DNA of 64,000 nt from positions 82,872,090-82,936,089 of the forward strand of contig OZ025240.1 in assembly GCA_964019155.1 (NCBI GenBank), in the 5' to 3' direction. A program made the position numbers and the translations under genes. The notes below the pieces were generated by a model that had not been told where the DNA came from, did no database searches, and saw only the letters and a program-made list of their open reading frames with translations. Positions 16,887 to 27,990 of this stretch are shown piece after piece; the stretch's first letter is position 1; each line of letters starts with the position of its first letter. Source of the stretch: Osedax fenrisi (Eukaryota; Annelida; Polychaeta; Sabellida; Siboglinidae).

Positions 16887-18031
16887 GGGGATAGTGCTCT
16901 AATATCGACATGCACGTAATATCGACACCCTAGAGATCTCTTAAAATATAATTCCAAATAAAAATAATTAATGTATGAAATGTTAATGTTAATCAATATA
17001 ATTCTAATTCATATAAGTATAATTTTTTTTTTAATATTAATTATAATCAAAAACTGAATTTGTGTTACAACTCTACATTTATGAAATTTTTGAAGTTTAA
17101 AAATATAGATATTTTAAATATTTAAAATACATCTTATAGACATAATTATATTTTACAATGTACCGAAAATATTTTGTATTTTTCATAATGGGTTGTAAAG
17201 TTATTAACGTTATACTAACTAGGTAACATACGTTTTCATAATACCGACACCCTAATTGCACGTAATATAGACACCCTTCTAATTATATAACCAATCAGCT
17301 TTATTACACATATACCTATATATATATATTGTTATTTTGTTTATTGTTATTTTATTTGGTGGAGTCCTTTCATCTAATCTAGAAACTTAGATGACGTTTT
17401 CACTTATAAACATATATGGATCAAATGTCCCTTCAAGCCGCTCTCATGTTAAGGCATCCATGGTTTTAATGATAGCCGATTTTTTTATGTATACACAATT
17501 ATATAAGATCACTTCTAAAAAATATTTTAAGACCCATTTTATAAAATTAATTAATGGTCCGGACGAGGTTAGAACCCGTGTCCTACTGCTTGTGTGTATG
17601 ACGCCTTAGTCACTGCGCCACACAGACAGTTTATATATATATATATATGGTATAATAAATGTATTGTTTAACTTTATATTGTTAATTATTAAGAATAAAT
17701 ATTAATTGCATGTGTTAAATAAAATTAACGCCCACTTAAATCTGATTGGATATTGTATATTAAATAATATATGGTATATCTAAATATATAAATATTTAGG
17801 GTGTCAAAATTATGTGTCAATGTTTCGGTATTCAGGACAATGCACATAATATCGACATCCCTGTTATCTCAGAGTTAAACAAACTAAATTAAATTTTAAA
17901 ATAGCTATTATATGTCTTAATAATGTCTTACCAACTTAATACTTATAAATAAAATTTGGAAATATTTAATTGAGAAATAATAAAGTTATGGTGATTTATT
18001 GTTAGGATGTTGGTATTTGAGTACTCTCCCC
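16887..18031. mobile_element. Non-autonomous DNA transposon, TA target duplication
   Basis: Imperfect terminal inverted repeats begin GGGGATAGTGCTCTAATATC on the left and, read inward from the right, GGGGAGAGTACTCAAATACC. They are flanked by TA on both sides, as in Tc1/mariner/pogo insertions. Copies of a motif like AATATCGACACCCT recur just inside the left end (16917-16935), at 17241-17275 and at 17849-17862, resembling subterminal transposase sites. No transposase frame is found in the 1.1 kb. A tRNA-like segment lies inside at 17555-17632. Confidence 0.65.
17555..17632 (-). other. tRNA-like segment (SINE head or tRNA pseudogene)
   Basis: On the minus strand the sequence starts GTCTGTGTGGCGCAGTGACT, with an A-box-like TGGCGCAGTGACTAAGG, then has a B-box-like GGTTCTAACCT about 30 bases later and closes with GTCCGGACCA. 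Five acceptor pairs (GTCTG with CGGAC, one GT wobble) can form. The anticodon region does not fold as a normal tRNA, so this is a tRNA-derived repeat or pseudogene. Confidence 0.55.
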
Positions 18032-18189
18032 TACTCCAATAGTACTATTCTAAATGTATATATCTATTCACCTATTATATTATTTTAAAATGATTTATTA
18101 CAAAAGCACGTAGTTGTTATGAGAAGGAAACAAAAATAAAATAAATAGAGAAACAATAAAAATGAAGGAAAACTGAGGGTATGTCACAA

Positions 18190-18435
18190 TGTTAATAGGT
18201 GCGTGGATAGTTTACGTTTAAATAGTGACAGATATTTCAAACACCTAATTTCATATGGTAGAGCATTCCAGTATATTGGAGCTATCACAGAGAAAGCAGA
18301 TTCAGAGTGAGCAGAGAGAGTCGAGAGTTACACAATAATCATCGTGTGACATTTCCTGCTATAGCAGGTATAGCTCGACTAAGGGTCTGGATATTGATCA
18401 TGTCTTCTAGGTATTCGGGAGATCTAAGATATATC
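18190..18435 (-). pseudogene. LINE ORF2 C-terminal remnant
   Basis: The minus strand contains a frame reading LRSPEYLEDMINIQTLSRAI and, after stops and a frameshift, SAFSVIAPIYWNALPYEIR followed by LSLFKRKLSTHLLTL. The latter is the usual C-terminal landmark of CR1-type ORF2 (a [FS]..APR.WN.LP..IR pattern). Only the last part of the element is present. Confidence 0.75.
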
Positions 18436-19290
18436 ACCTTGTGATTGATGCATAGTAGGCTGTACCTGCAAAGATACCTAAATTTAAGATATCTACTTAT
18501 TATAAGTTTTTTAATTACAATACATGATAATTGTCCATTTAATAGTGATTTGCATAAAATAAAAATACATTTAAGAAAAATTAAAACTTATATAAAATTA
18601 AATCTTCTAATGAAACATATTATTCATTTGTTAATTATAAGTATTTATATAGATCACCTAAACAAATTACTAAAAAAATATTATTATAATATTTTTAGTA
18701 CCTTTGAAAATAATACTAGAGAGATATATTCTTTTATAAACTTCTTAACTAAAAATGAGTCGGTTATATTTCCTACTCTACCTAATTTAATATTATGTTA
18801 TAATTCTTCTTTTTTTTCATGATAAAGTTTCAAATATTATTTCTAAAATTAAGGTTATACAAATAATTATTTCTTTATTTTATGATATTTTACTTGTGTG
18901 TGATGACTATTTTTTACTCGTTTTCATCTACTTCTTTCTCTGAAGTATTATAGCCTATGTTGGCTTCTAAATCATCTTCCCTATTGAACTATCTTCCCCT
19001 ATATCTTTTTATAGTAACTTCATATATTTTAATTATTATTCATATTTCTCTCCATTCTAGTATTCTACCTTAAATTTAAAATATGCCATAATTAAATCTA
19101 TTCTAAAGAAACCTGTATTGGATATTGAGTGTTTATCTAACTATAGACCAATATCTCACTTACCTTTTGTAAGTAAAATATTAGAAAGCAATTAATTAAT
19201 CATCTAAATATACATTAATTATTTGACACTAGATAAAGTGCATATAGGACATTTCATAGTTCTGAAACACTTATTATCTTTATTCTTTAT

Positions 19291-19440
19291 TGTAATAACT
19301 GCCTATTATGAGTATAACTAACCTAGTTGATATCCAGGACCAGAATGTATGTATCATCTAAAGATACATATAATGGGTGTGGCTTAGCGTCATACCCGAA
19401 TAGGCAGCTACAAAGTGACAGCCTATAACATATTACTACA
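19291..19440 (-). repeat. Long terminal repeat (3' LTR in element orientation)
   Basis: 150 bp, starting TGTAATAACTGCC and ending CATATTACTACA on the plus strand, preceded by TTTAT. Identical by eye to 21722-21871. Confidence 0.95.
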
Positions 19441-19453
19441 TCTCCCTTCTTAA
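19441..19453 (-). other. Polypurine tract
   Basis: The minus strand reads TAAGAAGGGAGA directly upstream of the 3' LTR, the expected place for the plus-strand primer of reverse transcription. Confidence 0.75.
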
Positions 19454-19577
19454 GATTAATAATATTCAAATACCTTGATGATTATATTTAACTAAAATAA
19501 TAATAATAATAATAATAATAATGAACTAAATAATGAACAACACATACATAATATACCCACCACCCTCTTCCCGTATC

Positions 19578-20891
19578 TTAGTTAATCTCTATTAATCGAT
19601 CAGGTGGTTTTCTTGGTACATATATAGAAGTTGGTTTAATATTATCGTTCATCTCTATCTTATATGTATATTCTAAGCTTCCTAAACCTTCAAAAAGTCT
19701 ATTATCGATTTCATCAATTAGTTTTACTATTCCAAGTCCTACTGATAATCTTCTGGATAATAGCCCTACGGTTTGTTTTTCTAGTATAAATATCTCTTCT
19801 TTCATGGATTTTCCTTTATAGGTGACAATCGCATCAAAACATCCTATAACTTCTATATGAGTATTATTAGGACCTTTAAGAATTGTTGTCGATTGTCTCA
19901 TCTTGGGTAAAGATTTGCTAAACGGTATCACTGTAACGCTAGCACCTGTATCTATTTTTAAAGATACTTGTTCTTGGTAACTTCCTATTTGAAGTCCTAC
20001 TCTTCTTGTCCAATCTTCCTCTTTTTGATTTATACTTTCCTTTATTTCGCCTAGGAACTTTATGTTTTCCTTTATAATTTCATTCGTTTCTCTGCAATGG
20101 TTTTTACAACATATTGCCCAGTGTCCAATTTTCTTACATTTCATACATTTTTGATTGTACGCTCTACATTGTTTTGGTGGATGCTCTAAATTACATCTTC
20201 CACACTTCTTGTTATTTTTCGTTTCGATGTTGTGCGTTTTCTTTTTATTTTCGAATTTCTTGTATTTTCTCGTTTTATCTTTGATGTAATCTATACTTTC
20301 CTTAGCATCGTGATTAATCGCCTTAACTTGTAATATGCTAGTTTCTTTTATTTTAACTGTTTCTACAATCTTTTCTGCGGTTAACTCATACTGAGCAGCC
20401 TCTTGCAAAAATCTTTGCCTTAGATTTTCATCTGTCATTCCTATTATTAATCTGTCCTTAATGAGGGAATCTTTCAGATCCTGGAATTCGCATGTTTTTG
20501 CCAAATTCTTCAGTTCCGAATAATATAATTCTATTGATTCTCCTTCGGTTTGATCTCTTTTGAAAAAAACATATCTCTCGTATGTTGTATTTTTCTTTGG
20601 TGTGAAATAACTTTCAAACTTATTCTTGATCCATTCTAGATCTTCTTTGCCTTTTATAGTTATCTTTTTTTCATTTTCCGTTCTTTCAAAGGTTTCTTCT
20701 TTAAATGAGTTAAATATTTCTACTCCGTCTGGACCTATAATATTTAGGAATATTGCTACCTTGACTTTATCCTTCTTTTCTTCCAGCTCTGCTGCAAATT
20801 CATATATTTCAAAGGCTTGAATCCATCTCTTCCATTCTATAGCACTGGTATTATCTGTATTTAATTTCTCGGGTATTCTGTACTCTGACAT
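19578..20891 (-). CDS. Retrotransposon Gag-protease polyprotein
   Basis: An intact 437-residue frame starting MSEYRIPEKLNT. Residues about 15-190 form a retrotransposon Gag capsid-like region (EWKRWIQAFEIYEFAAEL, LEWIKNKFESYFTPK, YERYVFFKRDQTEGESI). Residues about 233-265 are a Cys-rich nucleic-acid-binding region with CGRC...HPPKQC and a CCHC knuckle, CMKCKKIGHWAICC. A retropepsin follows at about 310-400, with active-site KIDTGASVTVIP. The end, YVPRKPPDRLIEIN, resembles the sequence just before the RT of Gypsy-type pol, so the frame looks like an internal pol deletion closed by a stop. Gag packages element RNA and the protease cleaves Gag; both are family knowledge. Confidence 0.93.
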   Translation of the reverse strand: MSEYRIPEKLNTDNTSAIEWKRWIQAFEIYEFAAELEEKKDKVKVAIFLNIIGPDGVEIFNSFKEETFERTENEKKITIKGKEDLEWIKNKFESYFTPKKNTTYERYVFFKRDQTEGESIELYYSELKNLAKTCEFQDLKDSLIKDRLIIGMTDENLRQRFLQEAAQYELTAEKIVETVKIKETSILQVKAINHDAKESIDYIKDKTRKYKKFENKKKTHNIETKNNKKCGRCNLEHPPKQCRAYNQKCMKCKKIGHWAICCKNHCRETNEIIKENIKFLGEIKESINQKEEDWTRRVGLQIGSYQEQVSLKIDTGASVTVIPFSKSLPKMRQSTTILKGPNNTHIEVIGCFDAIVTYKGKSMKEEIFILEKQTVGLLSRRLSVGLGIVKLIDEIDNRLFEGLGSLEYTYKIEMNDNIKPTSIYVPRKPPDRLIEIN

Positions 20892-20924
20892 CTCTCCTTA
20901 CAATAATTAACAATAATAATCACA

Positions 20925-21012
20925 ATATAATATATAATAATTATAATAATTCGCAATATGATATATAATAATTATAATAATTCGCAATATAATATATAAT
21001 AATTATAATATT
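20925..21012. repeat. 38-bp tandem repeat, about 2.3 copies, in the LTR-element leader
   Basis: Units of the form AATTCGCAATATNATATATAATAATTATAAT lie just upstream of the gag start in element orientation. Confidence 0.8.
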
Positions 21013-21144
21013 AATTTTTAATAATATTCTCAGTATATAATTATATAGGAATATAATATAATCATATTATATTATACTATAGAATATGTAATAATATGTA
21101 ATAACTAAATATAAACTACATATATATATAATATAATCACTAAT

Positions 21145-21395
21145 TTAAAAAATATCTAGATGTTCTATATATTAAATAAATTCACTAATTTATAAAATAT
21201 CTAGGTTTCTATAGAAATAAATAAATTCACTAATTTATAAAATATCTAGTTTTTTTTTTTTTTTTTTATAGAAATAAATAAATTCACTGATTTATAAAAT
21301 ATCTAGGTTTTCTATAGAAATAAATAAATTCACTGATTTATAAAGTATCTAGGTTTTCTATAGAAATAAATAAATCCACTGATTTATAAAATCTG
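21145..21395. repeat. Minisatellite in the LTR-element leader, about 45-bp unit, five to six copies
   Basis: The unit contains AAATTCACTGATTTATAAA and ATATCTAGGTTTTCTATAG. One copy has an expanded poly-T run at 21251-21267. The repeat lies between the primer-binding site and gag. Confidence 0.85.
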
Positions 21396-21709
21396 ATATA
21401 TATACTAAATATTTATACTTTTAATATGTTCAAATTTATTCTCTAAATATATATATTTATATATATATATATATTACTTTTCCTACCACTTTATATGGTA
21501 TACTATATCTAAGGTATAATATATATATATAAATATACTATATTATATAGTATATAATAATAACACAATACTATGTAATAATATATAATATTAATAATAA
21601 TTCACTGATTTATATTAATATTTAATATAGTTAATTTATATATAATATATTATAAATGTTATAAATACACTGATTTATATGATATATGTTATAGGGTTCT
21701 TAATTAAGC

Positions 21710-21721
21710 CCGCTGTCACCA
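21710..21721 (-). other. Primer-binding site
   Basis: The minus strand reads TGGTGACAGCGG directly after the 5' LTR, beginning TGG as expected for the complement of a tRNA CCA end. The same 12 bases occur at 15193-15204. I did not assign the tRNA. Confidence 0.8.
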
Positions 21722-21871
21722 TGTAATAACTGCCTATTATGAGTATAACTAACCTAGTTGATATCCAGGACCAGAATGTATGTATCATCTAAAGATACAT
21801 ATAATGGGTGTGGCTTAGCGTCATACCCGAATAGGCAGCTACAAAGTGACAGCCTATAACATATTACTACA
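21722..21871 (-). repeat. Long terminal repeat (5' LTR in element orientation)
   Basis: 150 bp, identical by eye to 19291-19440 and followed by the target duplication TTTAT. In a functional element transcription would start here and run towards lower coordinates. Confidence 0.95.
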
Positions 21872-23094
21872 TTTATTATTTTATTAATACTCTTGATAAT
21901 AATTATAATATAGGATATATATAAATATCCCTATATATTATGTCATTATATATATATATATGCAGAATTTGATAATATTGATAATTCTATTTTAATTAAT
22001 CGTATTGAAGATATTGATATTGTAGGTATTCCTATAGCTTGGATTAAATCGTACTTATCTGTAAGAATATTCTCTATAAAATTGATAACAATTATTCATC
22101 TAGTTGTAAAATGTATTATGAAATGCCTCAAGTTTATGTAGTATGGTCATTGCTAGTTTCTCTTGATATCTCTTACAAATATTATATCTAATTTTCCTCT
22201 GTAAAATATAATTTATTTGCTGATGATATTCACTTATATATTCACCTACTGATCTTCTAATAATAGCCAATTCATCTGATAATATAGCTATAATTGACTG
22301 TAGTAATATGGTTAAAAATTAGTTTTTACAAAATAGCTTTAATTTAAATATGAATAAAACTCAACTTCTAGATATGTTGAAATTCATTATTTGTCCATAT
22401 GTTATAATAGATTATGTCATAATTGTTCGTTGATCTAATGTTAAAAACCTTGATTTTATTTTCGAAGATAACCTACATTTCTCTATTCCGAAGGTAATGT
22501 ATATAAATCAATTACATAAAATACAATCAATAATGAAATTCTACTTTTTATAATTTATAAAATGTTATTAGAATCATTAGATTTGTCACGTATACATTAT
22601 TGTTATTAGTTAATCCTTATATCATGACCTTACTTTTAATTCTAATAAATACTTAGATAGTATGATTAGATCATAGATAAGAGTTTTACAAACAATGATA
22701 TGACCATAAATCAGTCAATTATCACTTAGTTAATTCTAAATGGTTACATATGTATCAGATATCTACCTTCAGCTATTTAAAACTAATTTATAAGGTATAC
22801 CTTAGTATACTAAACTATCGTCTTCCTAGTTATTTGAATGACCTCCTACAATTCAGAGTTTACAAGAGATATCTACGAAACTCTTCTACTCGGCTATTAC
22901 TAAAGAGGAAGTATTAGGTATCAAGATATGGTAAATTATCATTCAGTGTAGATGAAGCCAATCTATGGAATGATATACCTGTACCTACCATTAAGAACTA
23001 ATACAAATTATTATTCATTTAAATATAATGTATTGTTAATTCCTAAAAAATAATTTTATTATATTCAACTGATTTATATTATTGTTGTATATTT

Positions 23095-24085
23095 TATTAT
23101 TTATAAATCTGGTGTACCACAAGGGTAGATTGTAGGTCCAATTTTATGTTTATTACATATTAATGAACTTCCTAGTATATTCTATTCAAAAATATATATT
23201 GATTTATTTACCAATGATAAACAAATATAATTTTCGTACACATATGAGAGTGAAAGATATCTTTTACAAAATAATTTAATTTATTTCACAATGGGCTAAT
23301 AAATAGCTAATAATATGTCATTATAAAAATGTACAGTTAAGACTTTATGAGATATTACTTGATCTAAATATTTTATAAATAATTTTCAATTAATAAACGT
23401 AACTTTTTATATAGATTTAGGAATAATATATGAGATTAGTCTTTTATTTATTAAAAATATTGATCATATTTGTAAAAAAAAAAGAATACTTTTATTTAAA
23501 TTCAATTTTTAAATGCATTATAATAGTAATAGTAATAGTATTAGTATACTATAAAATATCCTAGAGAATTATTAAATACATATACAATTTATTGCAGACC
23601 ATTTTTGAATATACATTCATAATGTGGTCACCTTTTTAAAAGGTTAGTACATTTCTTAGTCTCATAGACCAAATTGAAAATATGCAAAGATGATTTACTA
23701 GAAGATTAATTATAAAATGCGTAAGATATACAAATTCATCAAATATTAATTATAAATCATATAATGAGATATTGGAATATTTATAATTAGAATAACTTGA
23801 ACTAAGAAGATTTAAATAGATCTAACCAATTTTTAAAATTGAAATAATTATACAGATATAGTTATATCTGATATCTTTAACATTTCGAACAATTGTAGAA
23901 ATAGAGGTAATTATAAAAAATAAATGTAATACATAATTATGATAATACAATTAAAAATATAATTAATAATAGATCAGATAATATATGGATATATAAATAT
24001 AAACTTTAACTTTAATAAATATAAATTAATATATGGAATGTATTAAATAAAGATATAATAAAATACACAACATCTATTTTGACAA
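23095..24085 (+). pseudogene. Decayed LINE RT remnant, same family as 10187-11002
   Basis: Readable pieces include GVPQG with a stop then IVGPILCLLHINELPSIFY (23105-23180, motif B) and a degraded motif C (LFTNDK). Further on are YIQFIADHFEYTFIMWSP in altered frames (23580-23640), a FTRRLIIKC-like segment (23695-23725), and SYNEILEYL with ELRRF (23760-23815). The order and motifs follow the better copy at 10187-11002. Many stops and frameshifts: an old copy. Confidence 0.72.
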
Positions 24086-24950
24086 ACAATTTTTTTTAAT
24101 AGATATTTATAATTTTATATTGATTTATGTTTCATGTTGTATCTTTATTATTGCATTATATCTTCGGTTTTTTTCTTTGTAGAATATTTTGGTTTTTATA
24201 TATATATATAATACAAATGTACTATAATATAAAATTAATAATGTATTATTACAGAGTTTAAAGATAAGTATTACATTATTTTATTTATTATTTATTATAT
24301 TTAGTTATATATATATATATATATATATATGTTTCAAATTTATTATATTATTAAAATACAAAATTAATAATTTTTATTATTTCAGATTAAAGTTATAATT
24401 ATTATATTGTTTGTGAGTATTATATTGTATTATTATGGTTTATTTTATTATTAACGAGTTCTGTTTTGTATAAATATATTGGTTTATTATATTGTTAACG
24501 TGTTCTGTTTGTATATATATATATATTATTTAAATTTATATTACTATTTAAATATAAAATTACTAATGTACTATTATTACAGATTGTGATAAGTAATTTT
24601 TTGTTTCATTATATTATTGGTTTATTTGATTTCAAGCATGTTCTGTTTGCAATATATTTAAAAATTATCATTCAAATATTAAACTATATAATTAATAATG
24701 TATTACTATAAAGTAATATTACAGGTTACAAAGATAAAAAAAATCAACATAGTTAAAATAGAAATTAAATATTTAAATGTCATTTACAAAGCAATGTATT
24801 TTATTTCTATTTTCAATTATTTTTACTCTATATTTTATTTCTATTTTCGATTATTTGTACGTACAAATAATAGTATGAGATTAAATTAAAAAATATATAC
24901 AAGTGTCATATATACAATGAGCCATGTATCGCAAATTATACTATTAAATG

Positions 24951-24955
<5 letters not shown>
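24086..24955. other. AT-rich stretch with a loosely repeated ATTATATTGTT...TTCTGTTTG motif
   Basis: Between 24160 and 24680 similar phrases recur (GTGTTCTGTTTGTATATATA, GAGTTCTGTTTTGTATAAAT, CATGTTCTGTTTGCAATATA), each followed by an AAATTAATAATGTATTATTA-like segment. This is a diverged tandem repeat of about 120-150 bp. No gene seen. Confidence 0.5.

Positions 24956-24956
<1 letters not shown>

Positions 24957-25006
<50 letters not shown>
24957..25006. repeat. (TA)n microsatellite hosting a MITE
   Basis: Pure TA run of about 50 bp ending at the left terminus of the MITE at 25007; TA resumes after the element at 25810. Confidence 0.95.
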
Positions 25007-25009
<3 letters not shown>

Positions 25010-25806
25010 TAAAACCTCTCTATAAGAAACCTCTTTATAAGAAAATTGTTTACACATTTGGTTGGAATTCAACCTTTTCCACATTAAAAAACCTCTTTAT
25101 AAGAAAATATTATAAGAAAAATATAAGATAAACCTCTTTATAAGAAACTTATTGTATAAAAAATATATAAAATAATTATATATAAATAGAAGTATAATAT
25201 ATTGATAACAATTATAGAAATGAATTATTATATAAGATATTTTTGTTTCTCTACAAATATGTTATATTACATAAATAGCTTGAAATGAATACAATTAATT
25301 AATAAATGTTATTTTTATCATTGAATTTATTAAAAGTAATTAATAAATATTATTGTATATTCATAAATTTATTAAAATAAATTAATTATGTTATTTCCTT
25401 AAATTTATTGATGATACAATTTAATATATTATAAAATTATGTATTAAATATATAATAGATTATTATACTTGGCATACAATTATATTTAGCGAATAACAAT
25501 TCATGAAAATATTATGACTCTATTAATCTGTTATCTAAACATTGTACAGATACAATTATTTAAAGCAAACAATTATTAAAAACTATTTTAAATAAATCAT
25601 ATTTCTTAACTATTCTTTTGATTAATACTTTTAAATACATATAAATAAATAAATATATTATATATATAACCTATAGGTTATATAATGCATTTTCAATTAT
25701 AAATTAATTCTTAAAATCAATGGAAAAGTAAAAACCTCTTTATAAGAAAACCTCTCTATAAGAAAAAAAGTACTGAAAAAAAATAGTTTCTTATAGAGAG
25801 GTTTTA

Positions 25807-25809
<3 letters not shown>
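25007..25809. mobile_element. Pogo-like MITE, 24-bp perfect terminal inverted repeats, TA duplication
   Basis: The left end is CAGTAAAACCTCTCTATAAG (25007 onward), and the right end 25786-25809 is its exact complement over 24 bases. TA flanks both sides. The core CCTCTTTATAAGAAA recurs inside near both ends (25026-25040, 25091-25106, 25132-25146, 25734-25749), looking like repeated transposase-binding sites. The 803-bp interior has no transposase frame. CAGT-starting ends with a CTCTxTATAAG core are typical of pogo-type elements; the family call is by analogy. Confidence 0.88.
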
Positions 25810-25849
<40 letters not shown>

Positions 25850-25918
25850 AATAATGTTTAGTTAATACATGTATACTAAACATGTAATATTTCAAGTTAA
25901 TAAATATATAATATTAAA

Positions 25919-25970
<52 letters not shown>

Positions 25971-26052
25971 ACATAATAATAACCATATATGCCTACAATT
26001 ATATCGTGATCCTTGGCGTTTATTTCAGCTGTGTGTTCATTAAGTGTAACGA
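25810..26052. other. (TA)n and AT-rich sequence
   Basis: TA runs at 25810-25838 and 25926-25963; nothing else identified. Confidence 0.8.
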
Positions 26053-26126
26053 TTAAAGAGTATTCTTTAACATGTATATAAATGACGCGAAATAACGCAT
26101 CACATATGTATATGCGTATACGTAAC

Positions 26127-26335
26127 CTAGCTTTGATTTCTCTAATCGCCTGATCACCGGTAGTTCGTGCTTAGCGATCTCGTACGTAGACGAGTTTTTC
26201 CATATATACACGATTTGATGTCCGTCGTTTGAATTCATCTGATCCAGTATATAGTCTGCTATAGTGTCCAGCTGGCATATACTATACGTCTCGTATGGGA
26301 ATTCTGAGTTATGGAGTGTATTGGGTAATAAATCT
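26127..26335 (-). CDS. Candidate internal coding exon of an unknown gene
   Basis: On the minus strand an open frame runs from a pyrimidine-rich acceptor-like site (TTTCTCATTCTTACGTAACT then AG) at 26336 to a donor-like AAGCTAG|GTTACG at 26127/26126, phase 1. It encodes LLPNTLHNSEFPYETYSICQ, then DTIADYILDQMNSNDG, YIWKNSSTYEIAKHE and VIRRLEKSKLG. Without splicing it stays open to 26053. The patch is richer in G+C and CpG than its surroundings and matches no transposon family I know. The exon end has the same phase and donor (G|GTTA) as the two secreted-protein exons at 50.3 and 54.4 kb. Function unknown. Confidence 0.45.
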
Positions 26336-26439
26336 CTAGTTACGTAAGAATGAGAAATAAATTATAAGTTTAATGTAACTAGTTTTCTATATTCATTCAC
26401 TTTATATATATAATTTAAATATATATATATATATATATC

Positions 26440-27990
26440 GACTATTCCAAATGATATTTTCCACTTAGTCTTATTAAAAAAACTAGTGCCGTATTATTGT
26501 TTTATTGTTTACTTTTCTTTATACACTTCTAATGTTCCTTCTATATTTAAACGTGCGTTAGTTACTCCATTGTTAAAGAAGTCTAACTTAATTGTTCTAA
26601 CCTCTCACAATATATACCTATATCGAAACTACCTATGATAAGTACAATAATTGAGAAAGTTGTTTTAAACAAATCAGAGAGTACCTAATGATTAATGATC
26701 TTTATGGTGATTTTCAGAATGCATATCGACCAGGACATAGTACTGAAACGACTTTAATAAAGTTAACTAATAATATAATAGGATCTTTGATGATTATGAA
26801 CATATATAGTTAATTATTTTTGATCTATCTGCTGCTTTCGATAGTTTAGATTACAATATGCTTAAATAAATTATCAATCAATCAATATTATGTTATCTAG
26901 ACTATAGTCCTATAATATCAATAGGTTTGAATGGTGCTGCACTAAATTGGTTAATTTCATATATATCTGATAGAATATATTCTATATATATATATTAAAG
27001 TATATATAAACCAAATGAATCTCTAAGATATGGTGTTCCGCAAGGATCTGTATTAGGCCCGTTATTATATATGATTTATACTATTTCTCTCTCTACAATT
27101 ATTAAACAATTTACTAATATAAACTATGTAATATATACTGATGATATTCAGTTATACTGGAAAGTTCCAACTTGTAGTAATAATATGTCGAATGAGTTAA
27201 CCCTGTGTGCTCGAAATATGTGGTTTATTCTAAATAACCTTTTTACTAACTCTTCTAAAACTTAACTACTTAATATTACCCTTAAACCTTTTATTTGTTC
27301 TACTACTATCTTTGATTCTACAGTTATCATTCCAAGTGATTGTGCTAAATCTCATGGAGTAATATTATATTCAATGTTAGGATTTAATCAATTCGCCACT
27401 TCGCAATTTTATAAAATTTGAGAGTACTTTAGTACCGCATCAACAATTGCGTTAGTGCAATCTCATGTTTTATTTAGATTAAATGATTGCAATAGTTTAC
27501 TAATAAATTCCAAACTGAAATTATTTTATAGATTAAATAGAATAATTAAATAATCTATAAGATTAATCTTTAATATTAAGAGGTATGACCAAATAAGTAT
27601 TATACAAAAATAAGGCGAATTAAATTGGTTTCTTATGAAAAATATGTTTAAAGTAAACATATTAAGCATAACTCATATAACTATTATATTGAAAAAGACT
27701 AAATATTTAAATAAACTTCTAAATCAAGAGTTAATGAAGAACACTCGTCTGCAATATAATACTTTTTTTCAGTGCCGAAGATACATATAATAAGAATTAG
27801 GAAAAGATCGTTCGGCTGGGCTGCTCCAACAATGTGGAATTATCTTCCCAAGTAATTAGGACGCACAGTAAGAGTGGTTACATCGATACTTTTTTAATGG
27901 ATTTTTACAAAAATTTGAGGCTATTTTTATTGTTATAATTTATCAAACCAAAACAAATTTCAGAATATATGGAAAATTTTTAGAGGGGAC
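26440..27990 (+). pseudogene. LINE reverse transcriptase remnant
   Basis: Readable in shifting frames. Upstream are NVPSIFKRALVTPLLKKSNL (26531-26590), an AYRPGHSTETTLIKLTNNII segment (26720-26780) and LIIFDLSAAFDSLDYNML (26812-26862). Further on are GLNGAALNWLISYISDR (26924-26975), YGVPQGSVLGPLLYMIY (27029-27080) and YTDDIQLYW (27134-27160, catalytic YADD altered to YTDD). The C-terminal part continues to about 27900, with a WN..LP-like end near 27835. An insertion or duplication with TA-rich sequence lies at 26866-26905 and 26975-27005. Inactive. Confidence 0.82.

Larger units (their letters stand above)
19291..21871 (-). mobile_element. Young non-autonomous LTR retrotransposon (gag-protease only)
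   Basis: Two 150-bp LTRs (19291-19440 and 21722-21871) look identical by eye and follow the TG...CA rule. The 5-bp target duplication TTTAT is present at 19286-19290 and 21872-21876. In element (minus) orientation the order is LTR, primer-binding site TGGTGACAGCGG, a leader with tandem repeats, one intact gag-protease frame, a polypurine tract AAGAAGGGAGA, LTR. Reverse transcriptase, RNase H and integrase are absent, so movement would need enzymes from elsewhere. Identical LTRs indicate very recent insertion. Confidence 0.95.
18500..23030 (+). pseudogene. Old LINE ORF2 split by a young LTR retrotransposon
   Basis: Remnants of one plus-strand LINE lie on both sides of the LTR element. Left: the linker (NTREIYSFINFLTKNESVI, 18715-18775), then the RT start IIKSILKKP and LSNYRPISHLPFVSKILE (19086-19190), then a trace of the HSSETLII motif at 19257-19275. 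Right: LINRIEDIDIVGIPIAWIKS (21995-22055), a weak motif B, and NLFADDIHLYI (22210-22240). It ends with SFSVDEANLWNDIPVP near 22950. Multiple stops and indels show long decay. The frame resumes sensibly across the insertion when one TTTAT is removed. Confidence 0.8.

Noticed and set aside
26053..26126. Extension of the candidate exon to its stop at 26053
   Set aside because: The donor at 26127 is strong and matches the family phase; downstream codons become AT-rich and unstructured. Kept as an alternative only.
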